Positions 8,768 to 17,363 are shown, numbered from the stretch's first letter. The stretch is 64,000 bases of DNA from Leptolyngbya sp. SIO1E4 (GCA_010672825.2 JAAHFU020000002.1:508001-572000), one strand, 5' to 3'. Numbers and translations: made by a program. Notes: generated by a model from the sequence alone, not told the origin.

Positions 8768-8887
8768 CGGGCATGCAACCCTATCGCCCGTACGGGCAGG
8801 GATTCAAGGATCAACCGTAAACCCTCTCGCACCCCCTTTCTGCCTGAATACCTTGCCCCTATCGTCCATTTCCCAAGGAGACCCTCC

Positions 8888-9253
8888 ATGACTGTCACCC
8901 TCACCGAACTTGCCGAACTTCGCTTGCGTACCTTTGTTCGCGGCACCCCCAACTACACGCCCGAACGCGGTATCCGCCTCGCCGTTAAAGATGGTGGCTG
9001 CAACGGCTACGAATACGACATCAAAGTAGCCGATGCCCCCAGCCCAGACGACGAAATCACCGAGGCAGGCAGTCTCAGGGTCTTTGTCGATCCCCAAAGT
9101 GCCCCCCTCTTAGACGGCATCGTTGTGGACTACATCGACGGACTGCTCGAAAGCGGCTTCAAATTTACCAACCCCAACGCCACCGATACCTGTGGTTGCG
9201 GCAAATCCTTTCAAGCGGGAGACTGCAGCCCCGCAGGCGTGCCGTGTTCTTAA
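8888..9253 (+). CDS. hesB: HesB, IscA-type Fe-S cluster assembly protein
   Basis: HesB (121 aa) is an A-type scaffold/carrier for Fe-S clusters. The three ligand cysteines of the family are present: C38 in DGGCNGYEYD and C102/C104 in TCGCGKSF. The C-terminus adds GDCSPAGVPCS with two further cysteines, a feature of nif-linked HesB forms. A strong AAGGAG site precedes the ATG. It sits upstream of fdxH as in other cyanobacterial nif clusters and should serve nitrogenase Fe-S maturation. Confidence 0.94.
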   Translation: MTVTLTELAELRLRTFVRGTPNYTPERGIRLAVKDGGCNGYEYDIKVADAPSPDDEITEAGSLRVFVDPQSAPLLDGIVVDYIDGLLESGFKFTNPNATDTCGCGKSFQAGDCSPAGVPCS

Positions 9254-9254
9254 C

Positions 9255-9733
<479 letters not shown>

Positions 9734-9754
9734 GAACCCTTCAACCTTCGTACG

Positions 9755-9808
9755 GGCGAGTTTGGTCAGCACTTTCTAGCAACATCAATATTGTTGGCAA
9801 AACTCGCC
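9755..9808 (+). terminator. Probable stem-loop after fdxH
   Basis: GGCGAGTTT at 9755-9763 pairs with AAACTCGCC at 9800-9808, and a smaller inner hairpin is possible around the CAACA/TGTTG words. No long T-run follows, so it may be a processing or stabilising structure rather than a strong terminator. Confidence 0.5.
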
Positions 9809-10001
9809 GCCTTTACACAGGCTTTCTTCTCTGAGTTATGGCAAAAGGCAGAAAGCAGAAGGGAGAAAGCAACCTTCTGTATCAGGGATATTCAAAGGCC
9901 CAAAAGATGGATAGAGATCGGGTGTTCCTGACCTCTGCATAGCGGTTGAACAAGAAGATTTCAGATTTCGCCTCAATCTTGCAATTACAGGAGTCAGAAA
10001 A

Positions 10002-10532
10002 ATGGCAAAAATTGGAATTTTTTACGGCAGCACATCTGGTGTTACAGAGGAAATTGCAGAGAAAATACAGGAGGAAATTGGAGAAGACATCTGTGATGTA
10101 TACAGTATGGAAGAAGACTTTGATGGGGTTGATGATTTATTGAAATACGACTATTTGCTGCTCGGCTGCTCGACTTGGGGGGCAGGAGAAGTCCAGAATG
10201 ACTGGCGGGAGCCCTTATTTGATATGGAGGTTGAAAAGCCAGATTTCTCTGGAAAAACCATCGCACTTTTTGGGCCAGGAGATTGCGAAGGTCACAGCAA
10301 ACATTTTGTCGGTGCGCTGGGCATACTCTATGACCAATTCAAGGCTCTTGGTGCAAAAATCGTCGGCGCGGTTCCAGCAGAAGACTATTCCTTCGAGAAG
10401 TCCACAGCAATTCGAGATGGTAAGTTCGTCGGATTGCCCTTGGATGAAGTGAACGAAAGCGAAAAAACCGATCAGCGAATTGCCAATTGGCTAGAGCTGC
10501 TCAAGGCAGATTTTCCAGCATTGGCCGCTTAA
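10002..10532 (+). CDS. Flavodoxin (nif-linked electron carrier)
   Basis: A long-chain flavodoxin of 176 aa. The FMN phosphate loop is GSTSGVTEEIA near residue 9, and the isoalloxazine loops are CSTWGAGEVQNDW and FGPGDCEGHSKHF. It can replace ferredoxin under iron limitation or act as NifF, the donor to nitrogenase reductase; lying between fdxH and other nif-linked genes favours the latter, but this is inference. An isiB identity cannot be excluded. The start ATG follows an AGGAG-like site (acaggagtcag). Low-GC codons here contrast slightly with neighbouring nif genes. Confidence 0.92.
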   Translation: MAKIGIFYGSTSGVTEEIAEKIQEEIGEDICDVYSMEEDFDGVDDLLKYDYLLLGCSTWGAGEVQNDWREPLFDMEVEKPDFSGKTIALFGPGDCEGHSKHFVGALGILYDQFKALGAKIVGAVPAEDYSFEKSTAIRDGKFVGLPLDEVNESEKTDQRIANWLELLKADFPALAA

Positions 10533-10592
10533 GGGCGATCAGGGCGCTTCTACCATCTTGGTTTTGTCTTCTTCTTATCACATTCTTATCAC

Positions 10593-10620
10593 AAAGGAGG
10601 TGATGCCCATGAATAGCTAA
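10593..10620 (+). promoter_or_regulatory. Extended Shine-Dalgarno with three-codon minimal ORF
   Basis: AAAGGAGGTGAT (10593-10604) is fully complementary to the usual bacterial 16S rRNA 3' end. Five bases later comes ATG AAT AGC TAA (10609-10620). It lies about 155 bases upstream of the CBS-domain gene, in a spacer with no other gene. It could act as a ribosome stand-by, leader-peptide or mRNA-stabilising site. Confidence 0.55.
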
Positions 10621-10775
10621 CGGCTTTTCCGAGGCTGAGGTTATTCTCCACGATAAATAACAGTTCAGTCAGATAGAAAAGCCTTGTTCTCCGTAACAAA
10701 TGGTTCAACGCAGTTAAGAGGTATGGGCATTGTTGCCCCTCACATATGTTTATCGAATTGAAGAGGATACCTCTC

Positions 10776-11396
10776 ATGACGAAAGCTAGAGATGTAATGA
10801 TTGAAGACGTTGCTATCGTAAAAGCCTCAGCTACGGTAGCAGAAGCCGTCAAACTAATGAAATTCAAAGGTATTCACTCGTTAATTGTGGATCGCTCCCA
10901 TGACGAAGACGCCTACGGCATTGTGACCGATTCTGACATTGCCAGCCAAGTCGTTGCCTATGGTAAAGATCCGAGCCGGGTCCGTGTCTACGAAGTGATG
11001 ACGAAACCCTGTATCGTGGTTAATCCCGATTTAGCGGTTGAATATGTAGCGCGTCTGTTTACCCAAACCAGCATCGATCGCGCCCCAGTCATCAAGGGCG
11101 ACTTGTTAGGCATCGTGTCCTTGCAAGACATCCTAACGAAGAGTGATTTCCTCGAAAATCCCCGCGTACCCCTGTTGGAAAAAGCCCTCCAAGAAGCCGT
11201 AGCCAAGGCCCGCACAACCGTTGCTCAGACCGGTGCTGGCTCAGCTGAGGCCCAAGCAGCTTGGGAGGCCGCCAATGAATTGGAAGCTGAACTGTCTTTC
11301 TGTAAAGGGCAGGCTCCTGAGAAAACTGTTTTTGAGCAATTTGGAGATACCACTTCAGCAACTGCAGAGACCACAGTGACGCCTGTTCCCGCGTAG
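10776..11396 (+). CDS. CBS-domain pair protein
   Basis: The 206-aa product (from ATG 10776, behind GAGGATACC) has two CBS motifs: about 5-62 (DVMIEDVAIVKASATVAEAV, ending GIVTDSDIA) and 73-123 (EVMTKPCIVVNPDLAVEYVA, ending GIVSLQDIL). CBS pairs bind adenine nucleotides and act as energy or redox sensors. The C-terminal 80 residues are alanine-rich, helical and followed by a Thr-rich tail. Position behind fdxH and flavodoxin suggests a link to nitrogenase regulation; no partner is shown by the sequence. An upstream ATG at 10746 is less likely. Confidence 0.88.
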   Translation: MTKARDVMIEDVAIVKASATVAEAVKLMKFKGIHSLIVDRSHDEDAYGIVTDSDIASQVVAYGKDPSRVRVYEVMTKPCIVVNPDLAVEYVARLFTQTSIDRAPVIKGDLLGIVSLQDILTKSDFLENPRVPLLEKALQEAVAKARTTVAQTGAGSAEAQAAWEAANELEAELSFCKGQAPEKTVFEQFGDTTSATAETTVTPVPA

Positions 11397-11755
11397 CTCT
11401 GACAACAGTTGTTAAGTCCCCTTTTTGTAAAAAGGGTTCCTTTCTGTAAAAAGGGTTAAGAAATCAGACCCTGCAGAGATATGGTACTGCCATATCTCTG
11501 CATTACAGCACCCAATAAAACCATCATTTCATAGGGAGTTCGGTTACTTATCGCCCTTTTTCAGTTAAGTGCAGTACATCTTGGTCAAGACAGAGGCTAG
11601 GGATTGAAGTCTAGGGTGTGCTTTCTCTCAATGAGAATCACGATAATGCCCCCATCGGGGAGTCAGAAATCCTGAATAGCCACCCATCAAAATTATGGCC
11701 AATCAAAAAAGCGAGACACTTTCCCATGATGTGCCACTTTTGGAATCGCTGGCAA
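11397..11755 (+). other. Spacer with hairpins and a dispersed-repeat copy
   Basis: After the CBS gene there is a small fold CCCTTTTT/AAAAAGGG at 11419-11436. A 13-bp hairpin (TGCAGAGATATGG / CCATATCTCTGCA) lies at 11472-11502. A 64-bp copy of the dispersed CAGTACATC...GTCAAGACAG...CTAGGGTGTGCTT repeat lies at 11560-11623. No gene is supported here; the frame upstream of the methyltransferase start is probably untranslated. Confidence 0.7.
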
Positions 11756-12412
11756 ATGGATCCTACAAATTCGCTAGCTTTTGACTCAGCCCAATTTCAA
11801 GGCAGGTGGACTGACTATTATCAAGCTGTTGCTGGTCAGCCGCCTCGCGAAACACTCGTTACAGCCCTCGACTGTTTTGCCGCAGAGTCAACGCCTTCAA
11901 CCCGAGCAAAGGCAGGATTTGCAGTGGATTTGGGCTGCGGTAATGGGCGCGATACAGTAGAGCTGTTACGGCGTAAATGGCATGTTTTGGCCATTGATGG
12001 TGAGCCTGAGGCGATCGCATATTTACGACAAAACCCTCATATCAACCGCACTTATTTAGAAACACGGGTACAGCGTTTCGAAAATCTTACATTACCGCCT
12101 GAGGTCGATCTCATTAATGCCAGCTTCAGCCTTCCTTTTTGCCCGGTTGAGAGTTTTTCAGACCTGTGGGAGGTCATCGTTACTGCGTTAAAGCCAGGGG
12201 GCAGGTTTTGTGGACAGCTATTTGGCAACCGCGATTCTTGGACAGTTTATTCCAACGTCAACTATCATACCCGTGAGCAAGTCGAGCAGCTGTTTAACGG
12301 GTTTGAATTCAACTTTTTTGATGAAGAAGAGCACCCAGGTAAAACAGCATTAGGGGAAGAAAAACACTGGCACATTTTTCAGATTGTTGCCCGTAAGAAA
12401 ATCAGCTCGTAA
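11756..12412 (+). CDS. Class I SAM-dependent methyltransferase
   Basis: A Rossmann-fold methyltransferase. The SAM loop is [19 protein letters not shown], with the acidic motif II in [12 protein letters not shown], and the later segment [15 protein letters not shown]. It resembles TehB/thiopurine-type small-molecule methyltransferases; the substrate is unknown. The frame is open from 11618, but the first 46 residues overlap a dispersed repeat and look non-coding, so MDPTNSLAF (ATG 11756, 218 aa) is preferred. It lies just upstream of cysK, so a role in sulfur or metalloid metabolism is possible but unproven. Confidence 0.82.
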   Translation: MDPTNSLAFDSAQFQGRWTDYYQAVAGQPPRETLVTALDCFAAESTPSTRAKAGFAVDLGCGNGRDTVELLRRKWHVLAIDGEPEAIAYLRQNPHINRTYLETRVQRFENLTLPPEVDLINASFSLPFCPVESFSDLWEVIVTALKPGGRFCGQLFGNRDSWTVYSNVNYHTREQVEQLFNGFEFNFFDEEEHPGKTALGEEKHWHIFQIVARKKISS

Positions 12413-12459
12413 AAAATCGCCCCTGCCAAAATCAGATCATGTTCCCAAGGAGATTTGAA

Positions 12460-13488
12460 ATGTCCATTGCCCACGATATTACCGACCTCATTGGACGCAC
12501 GCCGCTTGTGCAGCTCAATCGCATCCCCCAGGCAGTCGACTGTGATGCTCGCATTGTCCTGAAGTTAGAAGGCATGAACCCAGCCGCGTCTGTTAAAGAC
12601 CGCATCGGGATGAACATGATCCGAGCGGCTGAGGCAGCAGGGGATATCGAACCAGGCAAAACCATCCTGATTGAGCCAACCTCAGGTAATACTGGCATTG
12701 CCCTGGCCATGGTAGCTGCAGCCAAAGGCTATCGTCTGGTGCTGACCATGCCTGACACCATGAGCCTGGAACGCAGAGCCATGCTTAATGCCTACGGTGC
12801 TGAACTGGTGTTGACACCGGGCGCTCAGGGCATGAAAGGTGCCATTGACAAGGCCACTGAGTTGGCTGACCTGATTCCCCACGCCTATGTGCTGCAGCAG
12901 TTTCAAAACCCAGCGAATCCAGCGATTCACCGCGACACCACCGCTGAAGAAATCTGGGCCGATAGCGAAGGCGCGGTGGATATCGTCATTGCCGGGGTCG
13001 GCACGGGAGGCACCATTACCGGCATCGCCGAAGTCTTAAAACCTCGCAAACCCGGCCTTCAGGTCATTGCCATCGAACCTGAAAATAGCCCAGTCCTCTC
13101 GGGAGGTAGTGCTGGGCCGCACAAAATCCAGGGTATCGGGGCTGGTTTTGTCCCGGCGGTGCTGCGAACGGAATTGCTGGATGACGTGGTTCAAGTCAGT
13201 GATGACGACGCGCTTACCTACAGCCGTCGCCTTGCGAGGGAAGAAGGGCTGCTCTCCGGTATCTCTGCAGGGGCTGCCCTGGCGGCTGCCATCGCCGTAG
13301 GCAAGCGACCTGAAAATGCAGGCAAACTGATCGTCGCCATTCAACCCAGCTTCGGCGAGCGCTATCTCAGCACCGCCCTATTCAAGGATTTACCCGCTCG
13401 CGAACCGTCTGTTTTGTCTACTTTGACTTTCCCCGCTGCTGAGCAAACCGCAGCTAGCCAGACATCAACGCTGGCATCTGCCGACTAG
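12460..13488 (+). CDS. cysK: Cysteine synthase A (O-acetylserine sulfhydrylase)
   Basis: CysK (342 aa) makes cysteine from O-acetylserine and sulfide with PLP. The PLP lysine is K46 in [11 protein letters not shown], the substrate loop is [11 protein letters not shown], the phosphate loop is [10 protein letters not shown], and the C-terminal SFGERYLST is typical. ATG 12460 follows AAGGAG closely; the earlier ATG 12439 adds seven poorly conserved residues. The C-terminus has an extra 30-residue Ser/Thr/Ala-rich tail. Placement inside the nif region suggests cysteine supply for Fe-S clusters by NifS-type desulfurases. Confidence 0.93.
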   Translation: MSIAHDITDLIGRTPLVQLNRIPQAVDCDARIVLKLEGMNPAASVKDRIGMNMIRAAEAAGDIEPGKTILIEPTSGNTGIALAMVAAAKGYRLVLTMPDTMSLERRAMLNAYGAELVLTPGAQGMKGAIDKATELADLIPHAYVLQQFQNPANPAIHRDTTAEEIWADSEGAVDIVIAGVGTGGTITGIAEVLKPRKPGLQVIAIEPENSPVLSGGSAGPHKIQGIGAGFVPAVLRTELLDDVVQVSDDDALTYSRRLAREEGLLSGISAGAALAAAIAVGKRPENAGKLIVAIQPSFGERYLSTALFKDLPAREPSVLSTLTFPAAEQTAASQTSTLASAD

Positions 13489-13536
13489 CCCTTAAAAACT
13501 TACGCATCAGCCCCTCACTCTCCCATGCTGGGAAAA

Positions 13537-13615
13537 TCGCCACCCCACCGCCTGCGGTACCGCCCCTTAGCAAGGGGCGGCTGGGAGGGGGCTGATCTGT
13601 CGCTTTAGAAACGAG
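13537..13615 (+). repeat. 79-bp dispersed hairpin repeat, copy 1
   Basis: It is almost identical to 17717-17795. Both copies have a perfect hairpin CCGCCCCTT(A/G)GCAAGGGGCGG (here 13560-13580), followed by CTGGGAGGGGGCTGATCTG and CGCTTTAGAAACGAG. Flanking DNA differs between copies, so this is a mobile or REP-like intergenic element. Confidence 0.85.
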
Positions 13616-13666
13616 AGCTGGCCTTACTCCTGCCTTTCCATTCACCGTCAATCTCTAGAGACTCCC

Positions 13667-14155
13667 ATGAAAGCCCCTGCCGATAGCGACCTCTATGCCT
13701 GGTACACCGCTCCAGAGGAAATCAAAACCTTACTGTTGGCAGCGGTAGACTGCTGGGAAAACACGTCTAAATCAGAACAGCTTATCTTGCAGGCATTGGC
13801 CCATCCTGAGAGCACAATTGACGTTTTGGTCAGTGCCTATCGCTATTTCTTTTATCGGCACAAAGACTTTATGGCCAGGCGCTTAGCCATGCAAATTATG
13901 GATGAAATCCAACGGACAGAAGCGCTCCCTCAGGAGTGGGAAGACCTACAGCCCATCCTCCGATCGCGATTATCAGATCCGCCGATTCGCCTCTATCTCA
14001 GTGCCTACACTGCCCTGGGCATGATGTTGGCCCGGTGGGGGGCTTTTCAAGCAGCGATCGAGATTTCTAACCGAATTCAAAGCATTGATGAAAAGAATGA
14101 ATTTGGTGCCAACGTGCTCTTGAATATTTTAAATTCCAATCCCGAAGATACCTAA
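13667..14155 (+). CDS. Helical protein of the nif region, function unknown
   Basis: The 162-aa product is almost entirely alpha-helical by composition and pattern. Segments such as IKTLLLAAVDCWENTSKSEQ and LYLSAYTALGMMLARWGAFQ resemble TPR/SEL1-like helical hairpins without a clear repeat match. No signal peptide or membrane segment is seen. It lies between cysK and the ArsC-like nitrogenase-associated gene on the same strand, suggesting a nitrogen-fixation accessory role. I do not recognise a named family. The start ATG is the first in frame. Confidence 0.75.
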   Translation: MKAPADSDLYAWYTAPEEIKTLLLAAVDCWENTSKSEQLILQALAHPESTIDVLVSAYRYFFYRHKDFMARRLAMQIMDEIQRTEALPQEWEDLQPILRSRLSDPPIRLYLSAYTALGMMLARWGAFQAAIEISNRIQSIDEKNEFGANVLLNILNSNPEDT

Positions 14156-14211
14156 CGAAGATACCTAGAGAAACAAGTTCAGCCCGCGTACACGCTTTTC
14201 CCCTTCGTGCC

Positions 14212-14649
14212 ATGGCTACTGTCACCTTCTACGAAAAACCCGGCTGCATCAACAACACCAAGCAGAAAGCCCTGCTACGGGCTGCAGGCCACGGGGTCGA
14301 GGCCCATAATCTGCTCACCGAACCGTGGACGCCAGAACGGCTTCGTCGCTTTTTCGGCGATTGCCCCGTAGCCGAGTGGTTTAACGTCACCGCCCCAGCC
14401 ATCAAGTCAGGCCAAGTACAGCCGCGCCAATTAGATGCGGAAACAGCCCTGTCGCTGATGCAGCAAGATCCCCTCCTGATTCGCCGACCGCTGATACAAG
14501 TGGGCGATCGCTACGAAGTGGGCTTTGATATTCCCACGATTGATCGCTGGATTGGGTTACAGGCCGCTAACCCCACCCAGCAAAGCACCCGCGACCATCT
14601 TATGCACCAAGATCTACAGACTTGCCCCAACACTTCTGTGGCTCAATAA
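14212..14649 (+). CDS. Nitrogenase-associated ArsC/Spx-like protein
   Basis: The 145-aa product fits the nitrogenase-associated subgroup of the ArsC/Spx thioredoxin-fold family (TIGR01616 type). It begins MATVTFYEKPGCINNTKQKA. The ArsC CxxS-type motif is replaced by CINN, with Thr-Lys following. The later segment WFNVTAPAIKSGQV and the LIRRPLIQVGDRYEVGFD strand are typical. True arsenate reductase activity is unlikely because the partner cysteines are missing; the role in nitrogen fixation is not known. It sits among small unknown nif-region genes. Confidence 0.88.
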   Translation: MATVTFYEKPGCINNTKQKALLRAAGHGVEAHNLLTEPWTPERLRRFFGDCPVAEWFNVTAPAIKSGQVQPRQLDAETALSLMQQDPLLIRRPLIQVGDRYEVGFDIPTIDRWIGLQAANPTQQSTRDHLMHQDLQTCPNTSVAQ

Positions 14650-14685
14650 TCTCGCCGCCGTTTTTCTACAGTGAGGACGCTTAGC

Positions 14686-14934
14686 ATGATCTCCGCCCCC
14701 ATCAGCCCCCAACTGGATGCATACTACAGCTTGATTGATGACCTGCTGCAGTGCCCAGCAGGGAGTGAGCCTGAACTTCTGGCTCAGCATCCTGATCTGC
14801 TTAATTCCCAATTGGTGCAAACCTTGCTACAAGTTGCATCGATGCTGGCCCACCGCGATCAGCAAGATGCCTCTCAATTCCTGGTGTTTATTGCCCGTAA
14901 ACTAGCCCAAGAATTAAAGGAACAGTCCCAATAG
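14686..14934 (+). CDS. Small helical domain protein, stand-alone
   Basis: An 82-aa protein from ATG 14686; a GTG at 14671 is less likely. The pattern YYSLIDDLLQCPAGSEPELL, AQHPDLLNSQLVQTLLQVAS and QDASQFLVFIARKLAQEL resembles a helical N-terminal module that I recall from larger cyanobacterial TPR/CHAT proteins. Here it stands alone. Function is unknown. It lies between the ArsC-like gene and another unknown gene, all on the + strand, so it may be an adaptor of the nif region. Family assignment is from memory and needs a profile search. Confidence 0.65.
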   Translation: MISAPISPQLDAYYSLIDDLLQCPAGSEPELLAQHPDLLNSQLVQTLLQVASMLAHRDQQDASQFLVFIARKLAQELKEQSQ

Positions 14935-15006
14935 GCAAGCAATTTTATTGACACAAAAACTTAGCAGCAAGGTGTCTCCGCTATCCCATCTTTCTGGAGG
15001 TCTACA

Positions 15007-15342
15007 ATGCCCCCCATTGCTGAAATGTCCCCAAATGATGCCCAGCAAATTGCCCTTCAATTTTTGATTGAAGAATGGCAGCTGACATCCAATGATCAAG
15101 ACTGGCTAACTGTTCTAAGCGCCCGTTTAATCGGTGAGAGTTGGTATGTAGTTGAAATTGGCGTAGAGGGTTTGCCCGACAAATGGGTGCTGCAAGTTTA
15201 CGACACGGGGGAGTGTGATCCAAACTATACTTTTCAGTCACCCGTCTCTACGGCAGATACTAGCGATTTAGACCCCTTTCCAGAGGCGATCGCGGCCATG
15301 CTATCAACGGAACGAAACACCCTACACCCAGTCAGTTCTTAA
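15007..15342 (+). CDS. Small conserved-looking protein, function unknown
   Basis: A 111-aa soluble protein behind a good ribosome site (CTGGAGG). The N-terminus is helical (NDAQQIALQFLIEEWQLTSN). A beta-rich middle, WLTVLSARLIGESWYVVEIG followed by PDKWVLQVYDTGECDPNYTF, resembles small cyanobacterial hypothetical proteins with a cystatin-like alpha-beta pattern. No known motif is recognised. It ends the run of + strand nif-region genes. Base composition is slightly lower in GC than nifK or nifEN. Confidence 0.7.
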   Translation: MPPIAEMSPNDAQQIALQFLIEEWQLTSNDQDWLTVLSARLIGESWYVVEIGVEGLPDKWVLQVYDTGECDPNYTFQSPVSTADTSDLDPFPEAIAAMLSTERNTLHPVSS

Positions 15343-15389
15343 TTAGCCAGAACAGCACCCCCATAATTTATCGTGGGTTGCACACGGAA

Positions 15390-15446
15390 CTCGCACACCC
15401 CCAAACCCCAAACCCCAAACCCCGCCTTGACCCAGATGTCCTGGAC
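15390..15446 (+). repeat. CCCCAAA heptads with dispersed-repeat tail
   Basis: A run of CCCCAAA heptads (about 15399-15423) is followed by GCCTTGACCCAGATGTCCTG, the reverse orientation of the family seen at 11560-11623 and 16214-16277. The rest of the 205-base spacer up to the next gene shows nothing else recognisable. Confidence 0.75.
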
Positions 15447-15547
15447 GTTATTGAACACCGCCATACAGCCTTAAACTTATCCGCTTCTCACGGGCAGCTC
15501 AGGTTATTTCTTTACCTTGGGTCTATCTGCATAATTTGGGCTCCCTT

Positions 15548-16129
15548 ATGAATCGCACGTTTCTCCAAGCACTGTCTGGTGTTGTTTTTTTAGGTGCGCT
15601 TATTGGCGCTTCTACCGTGCCTGTGTCACTTTTCAGAGACTTAGAAACAACTTCGGCACAGGCTCAGACCTCGTCCAATAGCCTGCAGGTGATGACGATT
15701 GAGCGGCTAGAAACCATCTTGCAAGATGAAGCGAGTGACCTGCAGGGAGAGAACGGGCAATGGCAGCTCACGATGGAGGAGCAATCACTGGTTATACTCG
15801 CCGATGCAACCAACAACCGCATGCGCATTGTTACCCCGATCGCACCGGCCAACGCGCTTTCAGCACAGCAGGTAGAAGCCATGCTGGTGGCTAACTTTCA
15901 CTCGGCCTTAGATGCTCGATATGCGGTGACCAACGGCACAGTGGTGTCTATTTTTGTTCATCCCCTCGCCTCACTTCAGGAAGCTGATTTGCGATCGGGG
16001 CTGCGCCAGGTCACAAGCTTAGCGATTACGTTTGGCACCCGCTATTCCAGCGGTGAACTGGGGTTTGGCCCCAATGGTGAATCGCAGGAGAGGGGGCCGT
16101 CGTCCCGTGATCAGGAGCTTGAGATTTGA
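15548..16129 (+). CDS. Secreted YbjN/type III chaperone-like protein
   Basis: The 193-aa product has a hydrophobic N-terminus (about 5-25, FLQALSGVVFLGALIGAST) followed by AQA, a likely Sec signal cleaved near residue 38. The mature part, with TIERLETILQDEASDLQGEN, WQLTMEEQSLVILADATNNR and MRIVTPIAPA, resembles the YbjN/type III secretion chaperone-like fold. A short disordered tail follows. It would act in the periplasm or thylakoid lumen. Role unknown. ATG 15548 is preferred over TTG 15536 because it begins directly with the basic signal region MNRTF. Confidence 0.7.
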   Translation: MNRTFLQALSGVVFLGALIGASTVPVSLFRDLETTSAQAQTSSNSLQVMTIERLETILQDEASDLQGENGQWQLTMEEQSLVILADATNNRMRIVTPIAPANALSAQQVEAMLVANFHSALDARYAVTNGTVVSIFVHPLASLQEADLRSGLRQVTSLAITFGTRYSSGELGFGPNGESQERGPSSRDQELEI

Positions 16130-16213
16130 GGGAGGTGTTTTTAGGGTTTAGGGTTTGGGGGCTGGGAGAGCTTCTGAACAGAGCACTTTTGCAATATTTG
16201 AAATATAGCCTTG

Positions 16214-16277
16214 TTCAGTTGAGTCCAGTACATCCGGGTCAAGACAGGGTCTAGGGTTTGGGGTCTAGGGTGTGCTT
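16214..16277 (+). repeat. 64-bp dispersed repeat, copy 2
   Basis: It matches 11560-11623 along its whole length with scattered differences. It contains AGTCCAGTACATC, GTCAAGACAGGGTCTAGGG and GTCTAGGGTGTGCTT. Reverse-orientation relatives lie at about 15423-15446, 16628-16690, 17536-17615, 19949-19985 and 45266-45325. Confidence 0.85.
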
Positions 16278-16312
16278 GATTAGCCTGCATACCGCTGTAT
16301 ATAGAATGATGC

Positions 16313-16352
16313 AAATAGCGAGATCGCCCCTTAAAGCGATCTCGCTATTTTT
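16313..16352 (+). terminator. Intrinsic terminator
   Basis: AATAGCGAGATCGC and GCGATCTCGCTATT form a near-perfect 15-bp stem (16313-16327 with 16336-16350) around an 8-base loop, followed by TTTTT. It is oriented for the + strand and lies about 190 bases after the secreted protein gene, so distance leaves its target uncertain. Confidence 0.8.
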
Positions 16353-16413
16353 CCATATTTTCCCATCAGTATTTCTGATATTCTTCAGGTTTATTGCACC
16401 TGAAATACTATAG

Positions 16414-16511
16414 CAGTCCGCATTTGTGTTAGGACAGTCCAGATAACTCAACCGCTCTCTCATCAAGCGTTTCTATTCATCCTTCTGCTTTCATCCTTCT
16501 GCCTTTTGCTA
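16414..16511 (+). repeat. 98-bp dispersed repeat, copy 1
   Basis: Nearly identical to 19850-19947. It runs from AGTCCGCATTTGTGTTAG through CAGTCCAGATAACTCAAC and CTCTCATCAAGCG to the CATCCTTCTGCTTTCATCC heptad tail. A shorter diverged copy starts at 45181. Confidence 0.88.
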
Positions 16512-16830
16512 TAGCTAGGACAATCGGATTTCCTGGAATCTTTATGCAGCCAGGTTTTAATTTCTGCCCTCTGCTTTCTGTCTTCTGCTTTCTGCCTTTT
16601 ACTATAGTTGCCTCTCTTTTCGGAGAACCCCAAACCCTAGCCCCCAGCCCCTGTCTTAACCCAGATGTACTCGACTCATCTGAACAACGCTATATTAATC
16701 TTTTCTCAGTTAACGCTTATTTAGAAAAACTTTTCTATTCAGGAATTATTCAGCCAGCCTGAGTTTACTGATAACTGTAAAGCAGCCAATCGCTGGCAGC
16801 GCATTATCCTTCATTTTGAGGACAAACATC

Positions 16831-17295
16831 ATGAAACTCAACTACTTTGCAGCTTTAGTGGTCTCTTCCCTATTAACCGTGGGTACCGTTGCAGTCGTGG
16901 ATAGCTTTCAGCCTGTTCAGGCTAACCCCTGTGCAGCTCAGGTCAATCCTTGTGCCGGAGCTGAGATTTCTGCCGTTGAAAAGACGGGTTCTTTTGAAGG
17001 GGTTGCTCATCCCACATTGGGCACAGCCACAATTATTGAAGAAGGGGGTAAGCGCTATCTCGAATTTGATGAAGCGTTTCGTTCTGATAGCGGGCCAGAT
17101 TTGTTTGTGTTATTGCATAAAGAAGCCACGCCTGAAAGCTATAGCTCTGATCAATATGTGAATTTAGGCGTTTTACAATCTGTTGAGGGCAGCCAGCGGT
17201 ATGAAATTCCTGACGATGTCTCTATTGAGGATTTCAGCTCTGCTGTTATTTGGTGCCGACAGTTCAATGTAACCTTTGGATTTGCAACATTTTAG
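16831..17295 (+). CDS. Secreted DM13-domain protein
   Basis: The 154-aa product has a signal peptide at about 1-31 ending VQA before NPCAAQVNPC. A DM13 domain follows (GSFEGVAHPTLGTATI, YLEFDEAFRSDSGPDLFVLL, SAVIWCRQFNVTFGFATF). DM13 domains are proposed to work in extracytoplasmic redox reactions through the conserved cysteine seen here in VIWCRQF. It should be periplasmic or surface-exposed. ATG 16831 starts the typical MKLNY signal sequence; the ATG at 16816-type extension adds five residues. A very strong palindromic terminator follows. Confidence 0.87.
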   Translation: MKLNYFAALVVSSLLTVGTVAVVDSFQPVQANPCAAQVNPCAGAEISAVEKTGSFEGVAHPTLGTATIIEEGGKRYLEFDEAFRSDSGPDLFVLLHKEATPESYSSDQYVNLGVLQSVEGSQRYEIPDDVSIEDFSSAVIWCRQFNVTFGFATF

Positions 17296-17318
17296 ATATC
17301 TCAAAATCTTTCTATCTC

Positions 17319-17363
17319 CAAAACTGCCAGACAATTCTTATTAAGAATTGTCTGGCAGTTTTG
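17319..17363 (+). terminator. Strong palindromic terminator after DM13 gene
   Basis: CAAAACTGCCAGACAATTCT pairs with AGAATTGTCTGGCAGTTTTG, giving arms of about 22 bp with a 1- to 3-base centre. The A- and T-tracts at the ends let it work in both directions. Confidence 0.9.

Larger units (their letters stand above)
16130..16830 (+). other. Gene-free spacer rich in dispersed repeats
   Basis: The 700-base interval holds GGGTTTAGGGTTTGGGGG (16142-16160), the 64-bp repeat at 16214-16277, an intrinsic terminator at 16313-16352, the 98-bp repeat at 16414-16511, TTCTGC-type heptads at 16561-16600 and a reversed repeat fragment at 16628-16690. Short frames across it are not convincing genes. Confidence 0.75.

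Noticed and set aside
11618-11755. N-terminal extension of the methyltransferase
   Set aside because: It overlaps a dispersed-repeat copy and lacks similarity to methyltransferases.
14212-14649. Arsenate reductase
   Set aside because: The ArsC catalytic pattern is altered (CINN) and context is nif; nitrogenase-associated subgroup is the better call.
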